A stretch of 42,275 bases of DNA from Candidatus Sulfopaludibacter sp. SbA4 (GCA_900290305.1 OMOG01000166.1:233-42507); one strand, 5' to 3'; positions 23,252 through 32,055 are shown, numbered from the stretch's first letter. Translations and numbers: made by a program. The notes: generated by a model from the sequence alone, not told the origin.

Positions 23252-24400
23252 ATGGGCTCGAATATAAATGCAAATTCTTTGGCCGAACCGGCTCTTTGCG
23301 AACGATACGCCGGCCAGTTCCCGGTTCGGGAGCACCTGATCTACCTGAATCACGCCGCCGTGGCGCCCCTGTGCAAACCGGCGGCCGACGCCATGAAGCG
23401 CCTGGCGGACGATTGCACCAACTTCGGCAGCCTGCACTACGACCAGTGGCTGGCGGCGTATGAGGGCGTGCGCGTAGCGGCGGCCAGGCTGATTGGGGCG
23501 GACCGCTCCGAGATCGCGTTGGTGAAAAACACCTCAGAGGGGATTGCGACGGTGGCGATGGGGCTGGATTGGCGGTCCGGCGATCGGATCGTGGGGTTCC
23601 AGGAGGAGTTCCCGGCCAACGTCTACCCATGGAAGTTATTGGAAGAAAAGGGCGTAACGGTGACGTGGCTCTCCGTGACCGACCCCTTGGAGCGGATCGA
23701 CGAAGCCTGCCGGGGGGCACGGTTGCTGGCGATCAGTTTTGTACAGTTCCTGACCGGATACCGGGCTCCCGTTCAAGCGATTGGTGAAATCTGCCAACGT
23801 AATCATTGCATTTATTTGGTAGATGCGATCCAGGGCCTTGGGGCATTTCCATTGGATGTGCGTGCCTGCGGCATCCACGCGCTGGCGTCCGATGGGCACA
23901 AGTGGCTGCTGGGTCCGGAAGGGTGCGGTATCCTCTACATAAATCAGGAGCTTATGGCTCAAGTGAGGCCTGTGGAATTCGGCTGGACTAACGTGGCGGG
24001 GTACAACGACTACGGATCGCGGGATATGGCGCTTCGCCCGGATGCAGGCCGGTATGAGTGCGGAACGCTAAATACCATTGGATGCTTTGGTTTGCAGGCT
24101 TCAATTGAATTTCTACTCGAAGTCGGGGTCGGAGAAATCGCCCCGGTTGTCCAAAATCTCGGCGATCGGATCGCGGAGGGTGTTCAGGCCAAAGGCTATG
24201 AAGTGTTGGGAAATCGGACACCCGAGACGGGCGCGGGAATCGTGAGCTTCCGCAAGCCGGGATTCGACGAGAGGGAGATCGTGCGGAGGCTGCGGGCCGC
24301 CGGGATCACTGCGGCGCCGCGGGCCGGGTGGGTCCGGACTTCGCCGCACTTTTACATTAGTCCCGCGGAGATCGACAGGATGCTGGAGGTATTGCCATGA
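23252..24400 (+). CDS. Aminotransferase class V-fold PLP enzyme
   Basis: The 382-residue protein belongs to the class V (NifS/isopenicillin-N-epimerase-like) PLP fold. Visible: YLNHAAVAPLCKPAADAM near the N-terminus, ALVKNTSEGIATVAMGL (cofactor phosphate region), VDAIQGLGAFPLDV with the Asp that pairs with the pyridine nitrogen, and SDGHKWLLGPEGCGILY with the Schiff-base Lys at about residue 219. The C-terminal domain closes with VRTSPHFYISPAEIDRMLEVL. Cysteine desulfurase, kynureninase-like or epimerase activity all fit; no active-site Cys loop is evident, which argues against a housekeeping IscS. The stop overlaps the start of the M14 peptidase gene in ATGA, so the two are translationally coupled. 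Confidence 0.87.
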   Translation: MGSNINANSLAEPALCERYAGQFPVREHLIYLNHAAVAPLCKPAADAMKRLADDCTNFGSLHYDQWLAAYEGVRVAAARLIGADRSEIALVKNTSEGIATVAMGLDWRSGDRIVGFQEEFPANVYPWKLLEEKGVTVTWLSVTDPLERIDEACRGARLLAISFVQFLTGYRAPVQAIGEICQRNHCIYLVDAIQGLGAFPLDVRACGIHALASDGHKWLLGPEGCGILYINQELMAQVRPVEFGWTNVAGYNDYGSRDMALRPDAGRYECGTLNTIGCFGLQASIEFLLEVGVGEIAPVVQNLGDRIAEGVQAKGYEVLGNRTPETGAGIVSFRKPGFDEREIVRRLRAAGITAAPRAGWVRTSPHFYISPAEIDRMLEVLP

Positions 24401-26793
24401 GAGCCGTTCGTAAGAGAATCGCGTGCGTTTTGGTGGCGGCGTGTTCCGTTTTCGCCGCCGTTCCCACACCCCAGAGCTACTTCGGCCACGAGATCGGCGC
24501 CGACAAGACGGTGCTGGATTGGGACAAGGTGGTGGGCTACTTCCAGGCGCTGGCCAAGTCGAGCGACAAAATCCGGGTGGAGGAAATCGGCAAGACCGCC
24601 GAAGGCCGTCCCTTCATCGCGGCCACCATCGCGGATGCCGAGACGCTGAAGCATCTGGACAAATATATCGGCATCCAGCAGAAGCTCGCGGACCCGCGGA
24701 AGACGTCAGCGGCGGAGATGGAAAAGCTGCTGCCGGAGGGCAAGACCGTGGTGCTGATCACCTGCTCGATTCACGCTACCGAGATTGCGTCGACGCATAC
24801 CGCGGTGGAGTTCGCCTACAAGCTGCTGACCGAGGACACGCCGCATCACCGCGCGATTCTCAAGGACGTGATCCTGCTGCTGGTGCCCTCCCAGAATCCG
24901 GACGGCGTGGACATCGTGACGCGGTGGTATCGCAAGACGCTGGGCACGCCGTACGAAGGCTCGAACCCGCCGGAGCTGTACCACAAGTACGTAGGGCACG
25001 ACAACAATCGCGACTGGTATATCTTCTCGCAGCCGGAAACGCGGGCGACGGTCTCGAAGCTGCACAACGTGTGGCATCCCGAGATCACCTACGACGTGCA
25101 CCAGATGGGCGGCAACGGCGCGCGCCTCTTCGTGCCGCCGTGGCTCGACCCCACGGAACCGAATATCGACGCCATCCTGATGCAGGAGATGAACATGATG
25201 GGAACGTCGATGGCGGTGGACCTGACGGCGGCCGGGAAGACTGGGGTCGCCATCCACGGGGTCTACGATTTCTGGACGCCTTCGCGGCACTTCATGGCAT
25301 TTCACGGCGGGCTGCGGCTGCTGACGGAATCGGCCAGCGCGCGGATTGCTTCGCCCATGATCATGACGGCCGACCAGATCTCGGAAAACGCGCTGGGATA
25401 CAATCCGCGCGAGCGCTCGTGGAACTACCTGGAGCCGTGGATGGGGGGAACGTGGCGATTGCGCGACATCATCGACTACCAGATGATCGCGTTTGAGTCA
25501 TGCCTGTACAACGCCGCGCTGCATCGTGAAGAACTGCTGCGGAATTTCTACCGGGTAGGCGCGCGGCAGGTGGCGCGGACGGACCCGTGGGGCTTCGTGA
25601 TTTCGTCGAACCAGCGCGACCCGGGGGCCACGCGGAAGCTGATCGAGACGCTGCGTTTCGGGCAGGTGGAGGTGGGCCGGGGCGCGGACGGCAGCGCGGT
25701 GGTCTCGATGCATCAGCCCTACAGCGGGTGGGCCAAAACGCTGCTCGAAGTGCAGCATTATCCCAACGACCTGCTGTATCCCGGCGGTCCTCCCAAGCGG
25801 CCGTACGACGTGACGGCGAACACGCTGCCGATGCTGATGGGCGTGGAGGTGAAGACGGTGCAGCAGCCGGTGACGTTTTCGGGCGAGTGGCAGGCGGCTC
25901 CGGCTGCGAAGGGGCCGGTGCTGAAAGCCTCGGACACGGATTCGTGGGTGGCGGTGAATCGCGCGTGGAAGGACGGCAAATCGGTGTGGCGCGATGGGGC
26001 CAGCGGAGATTTTTCTCTGACCGCGCAGGCCGGATGGCGCCCGTTGAAGCAGCCGCGGGTGGCGCTGTACCAGCCGTGGACGGGGAGCAACATGGACGAA
26101 GGGTGGACGCGCTGGCTGTTCGACCAGATCGGGTTTGCGTACACCACGGTACACAATAAGGATATTCAGGCGGGCGATTTGCGCAAGAAGTTCGATGCGA
26201 TCGTGTTTGCCGACCAGGCTGCAGCCAGTATCGAAAACGGACAGCGCAACATGCCGGAGGAGTACACGGGCGGGATCGGCACCAAGGGCGCGGACGTGCT
26301 GAAGGAGTTTGCCAATGCCGGGGGCACGCTGGTGTTTCTGAATGGCGCTTCGCAGTACGCGGTCACGAGGCTGGGCGTGCAGGCTCGCTTGGTGACTCCC
26401 GCGGGCGGGCGCGGCGGACGCGGCGGGGACACGGAACCGCCGCCCGAAGCGAATCGCGTGAGCGGATCGAGCGAGTTCTATTCGCCGGGATCGCTGCTGA
26501 ATGCCAGGGTCGACACGCGCAGCCCGCTGGCGTATGGAGTGCCGGCGGAGATCGCGATCTGGAGCGAGCAGAGTCCGGCGTGGGAGACGCAGTTGCCGGT
26601 GGTGGCGCGGTATCCGGATTCGGGCGTGCTGGCCTCGGGGTGGCTGGTGGGCGAGAAGGTGATCGCGGGCAAGGCGGCTCTCATTGACGCGCCCACGGGC
26701 AGCGGGCACGTGGTGCTGTTCGGGATGCGGCCGCAGTATCGCGCGCAGAGTTACTTGACGTTCAAGATGCTGTTTAATGCGCTGGTGATGTAG
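24397..26793 (+). CDS. Secreted M14-family zinc carboxypeptidase with C-terminal extension
   Basis: The 798-residue protein has a signal peptide (RIACVLVAACSVFAA). The M14 catalytic domain occupies about residues 30-350: EEIGKTAEGRPF, CSIHATEIAST with the zinc ligands His and Glu (near 126 and 129), NPDGVDIVTRWY, NRDWYIFSQPET, and DVHQMGGNGARLF with the third zinc ligand His near 235. The remaining 450 residues contain a flavodoxin-like or glutamine-amidotransferase-like domain often seen after M14 in Acidobacteriota (VALYQPWTGSNMDEGWTRWL, FDAIVFADQ). It removes C-terminal residues from peptides outside the cytoplasm. It overlaps the aminotransferase stop by 4 nt, suggesting joint use of peptide-derived amino acids. 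Confidence 0.88.
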   Translation: MRAVRKRIACVLVAACSVFAAVPTPQSYFGHEIGADKTVLDWDKVVGYFQALAKSSDKIRVEEIGKTAEGRPFIAATIADAETLKHLDKYIGIQQKLADPRKTSAAEMEKLLPEGKTVVLITCSIHATEIASTHTAVEFAYKLLTEDTPHHRAILKDVILLLVPSQNPDGVDIVTRWYRKTLGTPYEGSNPPELYHKYVGHDNNRDWYIFSQPETRATVSKLHNVWHPEITYDVHQMGGNGARLFVPPWLDPTEPNIDAILMQEMNMMGTSMAVDLTAAGKTGVAIHGVYDFWTPSRHFMAFHGGLRLLTESASARIASPMIMTADQISENALGYNPRERSWNYLEPWMGGTWRLRDIIDYQMIAFESCLYNAALHREELLRNFYRVGARQVARTDPWGFVISSNQRDPGATRKLIETLRFGQVEVGRGADGSAVVSMHQPYSGWAKTLLEVQHYPNDLLYPGGPPKRPYDVTANTLPMLMGVEVKTVQQPVTFSGEWQAAPAAKGPVLKASDTDSWVAVNRAWKDGKSVWRDGASGDFSLTAQAGWRPLKQPRVALYQPWTGSNMDEGWTRWLFDQIGFAYTTVHNKDIQAGDLRKKFDAIVFADQAAASIENGQRNMPEEYTGGIGTKGADVLKEFANAGGTLVFLNGASQYAVTRLGVQARLVTPAGGRGGRGGDTEPPPEANRVSGSSEFYSPGSLLNARVDTRSPLAYGVPAEIAIWSEQSPAWETQLPVVARYPDSGVLASGWLVGEKVIAGKAALIDAPTGSGHVVLFGMRPQYRAQSYLTFKMLFNALVM

Positions 26794-26804
26794 GGGGGCA
26801 GGAC

Positions 26805-27119
26805 GTGTCTTTTCACGTTATTCTCCGCTTCGAGCCGCTGCCGGAAAAGGAATCGGCATTTCGCGATGAGTTGCTTCGGGTCAATGAACCTTCCCGCGCC
26901 GAGATTGGTTGTTTGAGCATTGATGTGTTTGAGTCGGTGCGGGAACCGGTTGTGTTCGCGGTCCATTCGGAGTGGGTGGATGAAGCTTCGTTTGAGCTGC
27001 ATGCGACCTTGCCGCACACCTTGCGGTTTCTCGCGGCAGCGGAGACTTTGCTGCCGCATCCGGTGCAAGGTCTCAGGTTGCGTCAGATCGGTGGTGGCGC
27101 AGGCGCGGGCCGCGAGTGA
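26805..27119 (+). CDS. Putative quinol monooxygenase (ABM domain)
   Basis: The 104-residue product is a single antibiotic-biosynthesis-monooxygenase-like dimeric alpha/beta barrel: VILRFEPLPEKESAFRDEL, RAEIGCLSIDVFESV, VFAVHSEWVDEASFELH and PHTLRF in the expected order. These small cofactor-free proteins oxidise quinols or degrade haem or related compounds. The start is a GTG 11 nt after the peptidase stop, with GGGGGCAGGAC just before it, so it is probably the third gene of that operon. The C-terminal GGGAGAGRE is a short disordered tail. Its stop codon lies right beside the truncated end of the HEPN-like remnant on the other strand. Confidence 0.78.
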   Translation: MSFHVILRFEPLPEKESAFRDELLRVNEPSRAEIGCLSIDVFESVREPVVFAVHSEWVDEASFELHATLPHTLRFLAAAETLLPHPVQGLRLRQIGGGAGAGRE

Positions 27120-27161
27120 CTACTCCGCCGCGTCAAGCAACCGGAGGCGGTCCGCCATCAT
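27120..27161 (-). pseudogene. Thirteen-codon stub, possible start of a lost HEPN toxin
   Basis: An ATG at 27161 overlaps the stop of the MNT gene in ATGA, the normal junction to a partner gene. The frame reads MMADRLRLLDAAE then TAG at 27120-27122, immediately beyond which lies the ABM gene on the other strand. MNT nucleotidyltransferases of this size are normally followed by a HEPN-domain RNase, whose helical N-terminus this resembles. The identification as a HEPN stub is inference from position and composition. Confidence 0.4.
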
Positions 27162-27448
27162 AGCGCGATCGCATCGCGCATTACCTCCGGCGCGACGCGC
27201 GGCCTCAGACCCCGGCTGGAAACGACATCCACCTTACAACCCAGGGTCCCTTCGAGGTCGAGCCAGAAGCCGGTCAGATCCAGTAACGAGCGGCCTGGCT
27301 CGAAATCGACCAGGAAGTCGATGTCGGAGTCGGAACGCTGATCGCCCCGAGCGACTGACCCGAATACGCGAACATTATGCGCCCCGCGCTTCTCCGCGAG
27401 TCCGATGATTCGATCGCGATATCGAGATCGCAATTCGTCCAACGTCAT
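27158..27448 (-). CDS. MNT-type minimal nucleotidyltransferase (antitoxin)
   Basis: The 96-residue protein is a minimal nucleotidyltransferase: RVFGSVARGDQRSDSDIDFLVDFEPG gives the G-S-x-ARG helix and the D-x-D metal-binding pair, with the later catalytic carboxylate expected in CKVDVVSS. In MNT/HEPN toxin-antitoxin pairs such an enzyme inactivates the HEPN RNase by adding AMP. The ATG at 27448 is preferred; an upstream in-frame start at 27475 adds nine residues. The usual partner gene is missing except for a 13-codon stub overlapping the stop. The enzyme's residues look intact. It lies upstream of nothing else on the same strand until the truncated operon end. Confidence 0.82.
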   Translation of the reverse strand: MTLDELRSRYRDRIIGLAEKRGAHNVRVFGSVARGDQRSDSDIDFLVDFEPGRSLLDLTGFWLDLEGTLGCKVDVVSSRGLRPRVAPEVMRDAIAL

Positions 27449-27510
27449 GACGTCTCCAGTTCGAGTATGCCACAAACGGTCTGGCTGGGCGGGTCAGGCA
27501 TCGAGAGTGA

Positions 27511-28733
27511 TCACAGCTCGCCGAACGGTAGCGCGACCACATTCGGCGCCAGTGGCAGCCGGACCTTGCCGGGGTGAATGACGTAACCGGGGCCGGCCTT
27601 TTCACCGAGGTCTTCACGAAACGTTCGGATAGCATCGGCCATCGCCGGCCGCGGTGTCGCGGAGAGTTTCACTTCGATGGGGATCAGTTTGCCGCCGGTT
27701 TCGACCATGAGGTCCACTTCCACACCGGCCGAAGTGCGCCAGAAGTAGACCTGCGGTTCTTCGCCGCGGTTCACAAATGCCTTCACGATTTCGAGAAGAA
27801 CGGCCGTCTCGAAGATCGCGCCGCCCATGGGGCCTGACGCAGCATGCTCCGGGTCCTTCAAACCCGCCAAGTGGCACAGCGTTCCGGTGTCAGTGAAGTA
27901 TACTTTCGGCGTCTTGACGAGGCGTTTCCGACGTTCGCATGATAGGGCCGCAACACAATAACCTGGAAGGTGGCCTCGAGTACCGACATCCACGCTTTGC
28001 ACGTGTTGACCGCGATACCAAGGTCGCGCGCCACGTCGGTAAGGTTCAGAAGCTGGCCGCTCCTGGACGCCAGGGCGCGAAGGAAGCTCTGGAACGATGT
28101 CAGGTCGCCCACCTGGCGCAGCGACCGAACGTCACGTTCCAAATAGGTCTGGATGTAGCTGGAATGCCACAGCGAAATATCGCGATCCGGTTCCGCGGCC
28201 AGTTCGGGATATCCGCCCCGCAGCCAGCCCTTCCAAAGGTCTATGCGTGCGATGCCCCTGACGCCAACGCGCTTGGCCGGCGACTCCCACGGCAGCGGAT
28301 CGAGCAATCTCCCGCGCTCCTCGCGCCGTGAAAGCGGCAGCAGCCGCACCATCGCGGTCCGGCCTGCCAAGGATTCCGTAATCCCTTCCGTCAGGAGCAG
28401 GTTTTGCGAACCAGTCAGAAAGTACTGACCGTGAGCGTCGCGGCGTTCATCGATCCGCTCCTTGATATAGGGCAGCAGGTCGGGTGCGTATTGAACCTCG
28501 TCGAAGATGACGGGCGGAGGGCTCATCTCCAGAAAGCCGCGAGGGTCGGCGAGCGCTGAAGCGCGCACATCGGGCGGTTCCAGTGAAACGTAGGCGCAAT
28601 CCCTGCCAAAGACGTGCTTCAGTAGAGTGGTCTTGCCCGCCTGGCGGGGACCCGTCAACACCATTGCGGGGAACTGCCGGGCGGCCCTTCGGAGGACCGG
28701 CTCCAACGCACGCGGGATGTAGCGGCGGCTCAC
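27511..28733 (-). pseudogene. AAA_14/DUF4143 ATPase split by a frameshift
   Basis: The first 265 or so residues (28733 to about 27925) carry Walker A GPRQAGKTT (28-36), Walker B VIFDEVQ, sensor TGSQNLLL, and the winged-helix-like QLLNLTDVARDLG. A base is missing around 27924-27930 (GTCGG-AAACGC): upstream reads YHANVG, downstream continues KRLVKTPKVYFTDTGTLCHL in another frame. The DUF4143 C-terminal part follows, with FETAVLLEIVKAF, VYFWRTSAGVEVDLMVE and IPIEVKLSATP, a nuclease-like E-x-D...E-x-K pattern. Intact, it would be about 407 residues. The family is common in mobile or defence-like contexts, with unknown role. A long palindrome sits directly upstream. Confidence 0.82.
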
Positions 28734-28744
28734 GGGAGGCCTCT

Positions 28745-28781
28745 ACTTGCAATTATGCATTACGAATGCAAAATTGCAAGT
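28745..28781. promoter_or_regulatory. 37-bp near-perfect palindrome upstream of the AAA/DUF4143 gene
   Basis: ACTTGCAATT (28745-28754) pairs with AATTGCAAGT (28772-28781), and inside TGCATT (28756-28761) pairs with AATGCA (28765-28770), around an ACG centre. It is AT-rich in a GC-rich genome and begins 12 nt upstream of the AAA/DUF4143 start codon. The nested TTGCA half-sites look like an operator, possibly for autoregulation. Confidence 0.65.
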
Positions 28782-28815
28782 GACTGCCGGCCGGCGGCAA
28801 AGGGGGTGGTCGCGT

Positions 28816-28842
28816 GACAGACGACAAAAACCGATCGTCTGT
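28816..28842. repeat. Inverted repeat GACAGACGA/TCGTCTGTC
   Basis: A perfect 9-bp inverted repeat with a short A-containing loop, lying just past the end of the trans-sulfuration gene. It is followed by CCCAC, like the hairpin at 35802-35821 (GACAGGCC...GGCCTGTCCCAC). It may be a REP-like element and may also stabilise or end the cysS-operon transcript; there is no clear U-tract on the minus strand after the stem. Confidence 0.6.
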
Positions 28843-28848
28843 CCCACC

Positions 28849-30027
28849 TCACCCCAGCGCCTGCGCCAGATCTTCGATGATGTCTTCCGGCGCCTCAATC
28901 CCTACTGACAACCGCACCAGACCCTCCTTGATGCCCATGCGCTCGCGGTGCTTCGGCGAGATCTCGCGGTGCGAGCTCATCACCGGATACAGCATCATGG
29001 TGTGAACGTCGCCGAGCGAGGTCGCGCGCACCACCAGCTTGAGCGCATCCATGAAACGGAAGATCTCCGCCTGGCCCGCGTCTTTAATCTCGAAGCTCAC
29101 CATCGCGCCATACAGGTTCGCCGGAAACAGGCGGCGGATGGCGGGCGCGTCGGGATGCGACGGGTCGCCCGTAAAGTGGACGCGACCCACCCTGGGATGC
29201 GTGCTCAGCCACGAGGCCACGCGGCAGGCGTTGGCGCATTGCCGCTCCATGCGCAACGGGAAGGTCTTGATGCCGCGCATCGTGAGGTAGCTCTCGAAGG
29301 GGCCCAGCACCGGACCGATGGCGCGCGACAGGGTGCGCAGGCTGTCGAAGTGCTGCTGGTCCGTGACCACCACGCCGCCCAGGACGTCGCCGTGGCCGGC
29401 CAGGTACTTGGTCACGCTGTGCACGCTGAAGTGCGCGCCCAATTCGAGCGGCCGCACGATCATCGGTGTGGCGAAAGTGTTGTCCACCACGAGCGCCGCG
29501 CCGGCCTCGCGGCCGATTTCGGCGATGCGGTCCATCTGCGCCACCCGCAGCAGCGGATTCGAGATGGTCTCCATCAGGATGCAGCCGGGCCGGGCCTCGG
29601 CCACCACCGCGCGCAGCGTGTCGAGATCGCACATGTCGGCGAAGCGCACGGCCACTCCCGACGGCTCCAGCACCTTCATCAGCAGGCTGACGGTGGCCCC
29701 GTAAGTGGCGTTGGCCGCGACCACCGATTTCCGCCGGTCGTTCAACGCCGTGACCACCGCCATCTGGATGGCCGCCATTCCGGAGGCGCAGGCCAGCGCT
29801 CCGTGCCCGCCTTCGAGCGAGCACACCAGCTCTTCGAGCGCGCCGTTGGTCGGGTTGTCGTAGCGCGAATAACAGTAGCCCGGCTCCTCCTGGCCGAAGA
29901 CGCGGTCGAGCTGTTCCATGGACTCGCAAGAATAGCTCGAGGCGGTGTAGATGGGGGTGGTGACCGGGATGTTCTGCGGGGCTCTCTTGCGGTCGCCCGC
30001 ATGTACGGCTTTGGTGTGAATCTTCAC
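28849..30027 (-). CDS. Trans-sulfuration PLP enzyme (cystathionine gamma-synthase/lyase family)
   Basis: The 392-residue protein is a full-length Cys/Met-metabolism PLP enzyme. Landmarks: VTTPIYTASSYSCES, YSRYDNPTNGALEELVCSLEG (cofactor phosphate contact from the neighbouring subunit), CASGMAAIQMAV, ETISNPLLRV, VVDNTFATP (pyridine Asp) and HSVTKYLAGHGDVLGG with the Schiff-base Lys near 206. The end RLSVGIEAPEDIIEDLAQAL is typical. Cystathionine gamma-synthase, cystathionine gamma-lyase, O-acetylhomoserine sulfhydrylase and methionine gamma-lyase cannot be told apart by eye. It starts 3 nt after the cysS stop, so cysteine charging and trans-sulfuration are co-expressed. Confidence 0.92.
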   Translation of the reverse strand: MKIHTKAVHAGDRKRAPQNIPVTTPIYTASSYSCESMEQLDRVFGQEEPGYCYSRYDNPTNGALEELVCSLEGGHGALACASGMAAIQMAVVTALNDRRKSVVAANATYGATVSLLMKVLEPSGVAVRFADMCDLDTLRAVVAEARPGCILMETISNPLLRVAQMDRIAEIGREAGAALVVDNTFATPMIVRPLELGAHFSVHSVTKYLAGHGDVLGGVVVTDQQHFDSLRTLSRAIGPVLGPFESYLTMRGIKTFPLRMERQCANACRVASWLSTHPRVGRVHFTGDPSHPDAPAIRRLFPANLYGAMVSFEIKDAGQAEIFRFMDALKLVVRATSLGDVHTMMLYPVMSSHREISPKHRERMGIKEGLVRLSVGIEAPEDIIEDLAQALG

Positions 30028-30030
30028 CTT

Positions 30031-31431
30031 CTATTTCCTCTTCCAGCGAACGCCGGACTTGGTGTCTTCCAGGATGATGCCCTGCTGCAGCAGCTCTTCG
30101 CGAAGCTGGTCGGCGCGGGCGAAATTGCGGGCCTTCTTGGCGGCGTTGCGTTCGGCGATCAGGGACTCCACCTGCGCGTCGGAGATCTGGCCCGCCTGCA
30201 CGCCGGGCTCGAGCACCTGGAAGATGCTGTCGAAGCGGCCCAGAAATTCTGCCGCGGCGGCCACATTGCCCGCGCGAAACTCGCCCGAATCCATGGCGCT
30301 GTTGGCGTCGCGCACGTACTCGAACACCGCGGCCAGCGCCTCGGCCGTGTTCAGGTCGTCGTTCAGGCTGTCGCCGAATGCCTGCGACGCCGCGGCGGTG
30401 CGCGCCGCCAGTTGTTCGTTATGGCCCGGCTGGTAGCGGTCGGTCTCCAGGCGCAGCTTGAAATTGCGCAGACGTTCGATGGCGATGGCCGCCGATTTCA
30501 GCCCGTCCAGCGTGAAGTTGAGCGACTTGCGATAAGGCACCGAGGCCAGCAGGTAGCGGATGGCCTCGGGCGCATAGCCGCGACCCACCAGGTCGCGCAG
30601 CGTGTAGTAATTGCCCAGCGACTTGGACATCTTCTGGCCTTCCACCATGAGAAACTCGGCGTGCAGCCAGAAGCGCGAGAACGGCTTGCCGGTGAGCGAT
30701 TCGGATTGCGCGATTTCGTTTTCGTGGTGCGGGAAGACCAGGTCGATACCGCCCGCGTGAATGTCGAGCGTCTCGCCCAGGTACTTGATGGCCATTACGG
30801 AGCACTCGATGTGCCAGCCCGGCCGCCCCGGCCCGAGCGGGGTCTGCCACGCCGGCTCGCCTTCCTTGGGCGCCTTCCAGAGTGCGAAATCGCGGGCGTC
30901 GGCCTTTTCGTACTCGTCGACATCCACGCGCGCACCCGCCAGGTTGCCGCTGAAATCGTTGTGCGAGAGCTTGCCATATCCGGGGAACGTGGAGATCCGG
31001 AAGTACACCGAGCCGTCGCTCGAGTACGTGTGGTTGCCGGCGCCCAGGCGCTCAATGGCCTCCACCATGTCGTCGATATGGGCGGTAGCCGGGACCAGCC
31101 GCTCGGGACTCTCCAGGCGCAACAGGCCGCAATCTTCGAGGAAAGCGTTCTTGTAGATGGCGGTGTAGTCTTCGAGCGACTTGTGCTGGGCCACCGCGTT
31201 GCGGATGATCTTATCGTCCACGTCCGTCACGTTCATCACGTGGTCCAGACGGAAGCCGTTGGCGCGGAGACATTTCCGCAGAATATCGATAAACGTGAAC
31301 GTGCGGAAGTTGCCGATGTGGGCAAAATCGTAAACCGTTGGGCCGCAGGTGTACATGCGGACGGTGTTGTCGCGTGCCGGTGAGAAGTCCTCCACCTGCT
31401 GAGACAACGTATTGTAGAAGCGCAACGCCAT
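30031..31431 (-). CDS. cysS: Cysteinyl-tRNA synthetase
   Basis: The 466-residue class I synthetase attaches cysteine to tRNA-Cys in the cytoplasm. Visible are YTCGPTVYDFAHIGNFRTF with a zinc-ligand Cys and the HIGN form of the HIGH motif, GWHIECSVMA with a second zinc-ligand Cys, HAGGIDLVFPHHENEIAQSE with zinc-ligand His/Glu and substrate contacts, and the KMSKS loop in EGQKMSKSLGN. The C-terminal part (DALINE domain region and anticodon-binding end) runs to VRWKRK. The length is standard. It is the first gene of a two-gene operon with the trans-sulfuration enzyme. The upstream region up to the divergent PilZ gene has no recognised T-box or riboswitch. Confidence 0.96.
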   Translation of the reverse strand: MALRFYNTLSQQVEDFSPARDNTVRMYTCGPTVYDFAHIGNFRTFTFIDILRKCLRANGFRLDHVMNVTDVDDKIIRNAVAQHKSLEDYTAIYKNAFLEDCGLLRLESPERLVPATAHIDDMVEAIERLGAGNHTYSSDGSVYFRISTFPGYGKLSHNDFSGNLAGARVDVDEYEKADARDFALWKAPKEGEPAWQTPLGPGRPGWHIECSVMAIKYLGETLDIHAGGIDLVFPHHENEIAQSESLTGKPFSRFWLHAEFLMVEGQKMSKSLGNYYTLRDLVGRGYAPEAIRYLLASVPYRKSLNFTLDGLKSAAIAIERLRNFKLRLETDRYQPGHNEQLAARTAAASQAFGDSLNDDLNTAEALAAVFEYVRDANSAMDSGEFRAGNVAAAAEFLGRFDSIFQVLEPGVQAGQISDAQVESLIAERNAAKKARNFARADQLREELLQQGIILEDTKSGVRWKRK

Positions 31432-31710
31432 AAGAAAGGGAGGGGATTCTTCATCGTACCAGACGCGGGGAAGGCCCGCTTCCGCATAGTACGAAGGTTA
31501 TGGGATGGAGGTTATGAGAAGCAGTTTTGACCGGGTAAAAAGTACGTGATCGAACCGCGGAACGGGCCAAAAAGCTAATGTTTCCAACCGTTTCCGCCTG
31601 CCGCCGCCATGGTCGCCGAATTGCTGAACATTGTCGAACTCAAAAATTTGACTCTTCCGAGCGCTCATGCTCCGCGTGCGGAGCTCCCAGGAAGAGCTAC
31701 GGAGGTAAGC

Positions 31711-32055
31711 GTGGAATACCTGGCCGACCGGCGCGACAACCGCCGCTACGAAATCCGTCTTCCTCTCCATTACCGCGTCTCGCAGAAAGGGGCGATGCCG
31801 CGCACCGGATCGGGAACCACCTGCGACCTGAGCACGAGTGGGCTCAGCTTTCGCTGCCGCCGGGCGTTGCCGGTGGGCACTCACATCGAGATGTTCGTCG
31901 ACTGGCCGCCGAGGTACGGCGATATCTACCCGATCGACCTGGTGATGACCGGCTTCATTGTGCGCAGCACGGGCGGAAAGACCGGCGTGCGGGTAGCATC
32001 CCGAAAATTCCGCGTGAATGCGGCGGCGACCGTTGCCTACCGGGCGACGGCGTAA
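31711..32055 (+). CDS. PilZ-domain protein (putative c-di-GMP receptor)
   Basis: The 114-residue product is essentially one PilZ domain. DRRDNRRYEIRLPLHYR contains the RxxxR-type N-terminal c-di-GMP contact, and CDLSTSGLSFRCRRALPVG matches the (D/N)xSxxG motif. The rest is the beta-barrel (HIEMFVDWPPRY, VMTGFIVRST, TGVRVASRKF). It would bind c-di-GMP and pass the signal to an unknown partner. The start is set at the GTG at 31711 because GGAGGT lies right ahead (31701-31706) and it opens onto the domain. An in-frame ATG at 31609 would give 148 residues with an unconserved extension. A hairpin GCTCCGC/GCGGAGC (about 31670-31685) lies in the leader. Confidence 0.82.
   Translation: MEYLADRRDNRRYEIRLPLHYRVSQKGAMPRTGSGTTCDLSTSGLSFRCRRALPVGTHIEMFVDWPPRYGDIYPIDLVMTGFIVRSTGGKTGVRVASRKFRVNAAATVAYRATA

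Noticed and set aside
28948-31383. Plus-strand frame of about 811 codons opposite the trans-sulfuration gene and cysS
   Set aside because: Both minus-strand genes are unmistakable; the plus-strand product has no recognisable motif and is rich in His/Arg/Gln as antisense frames are.
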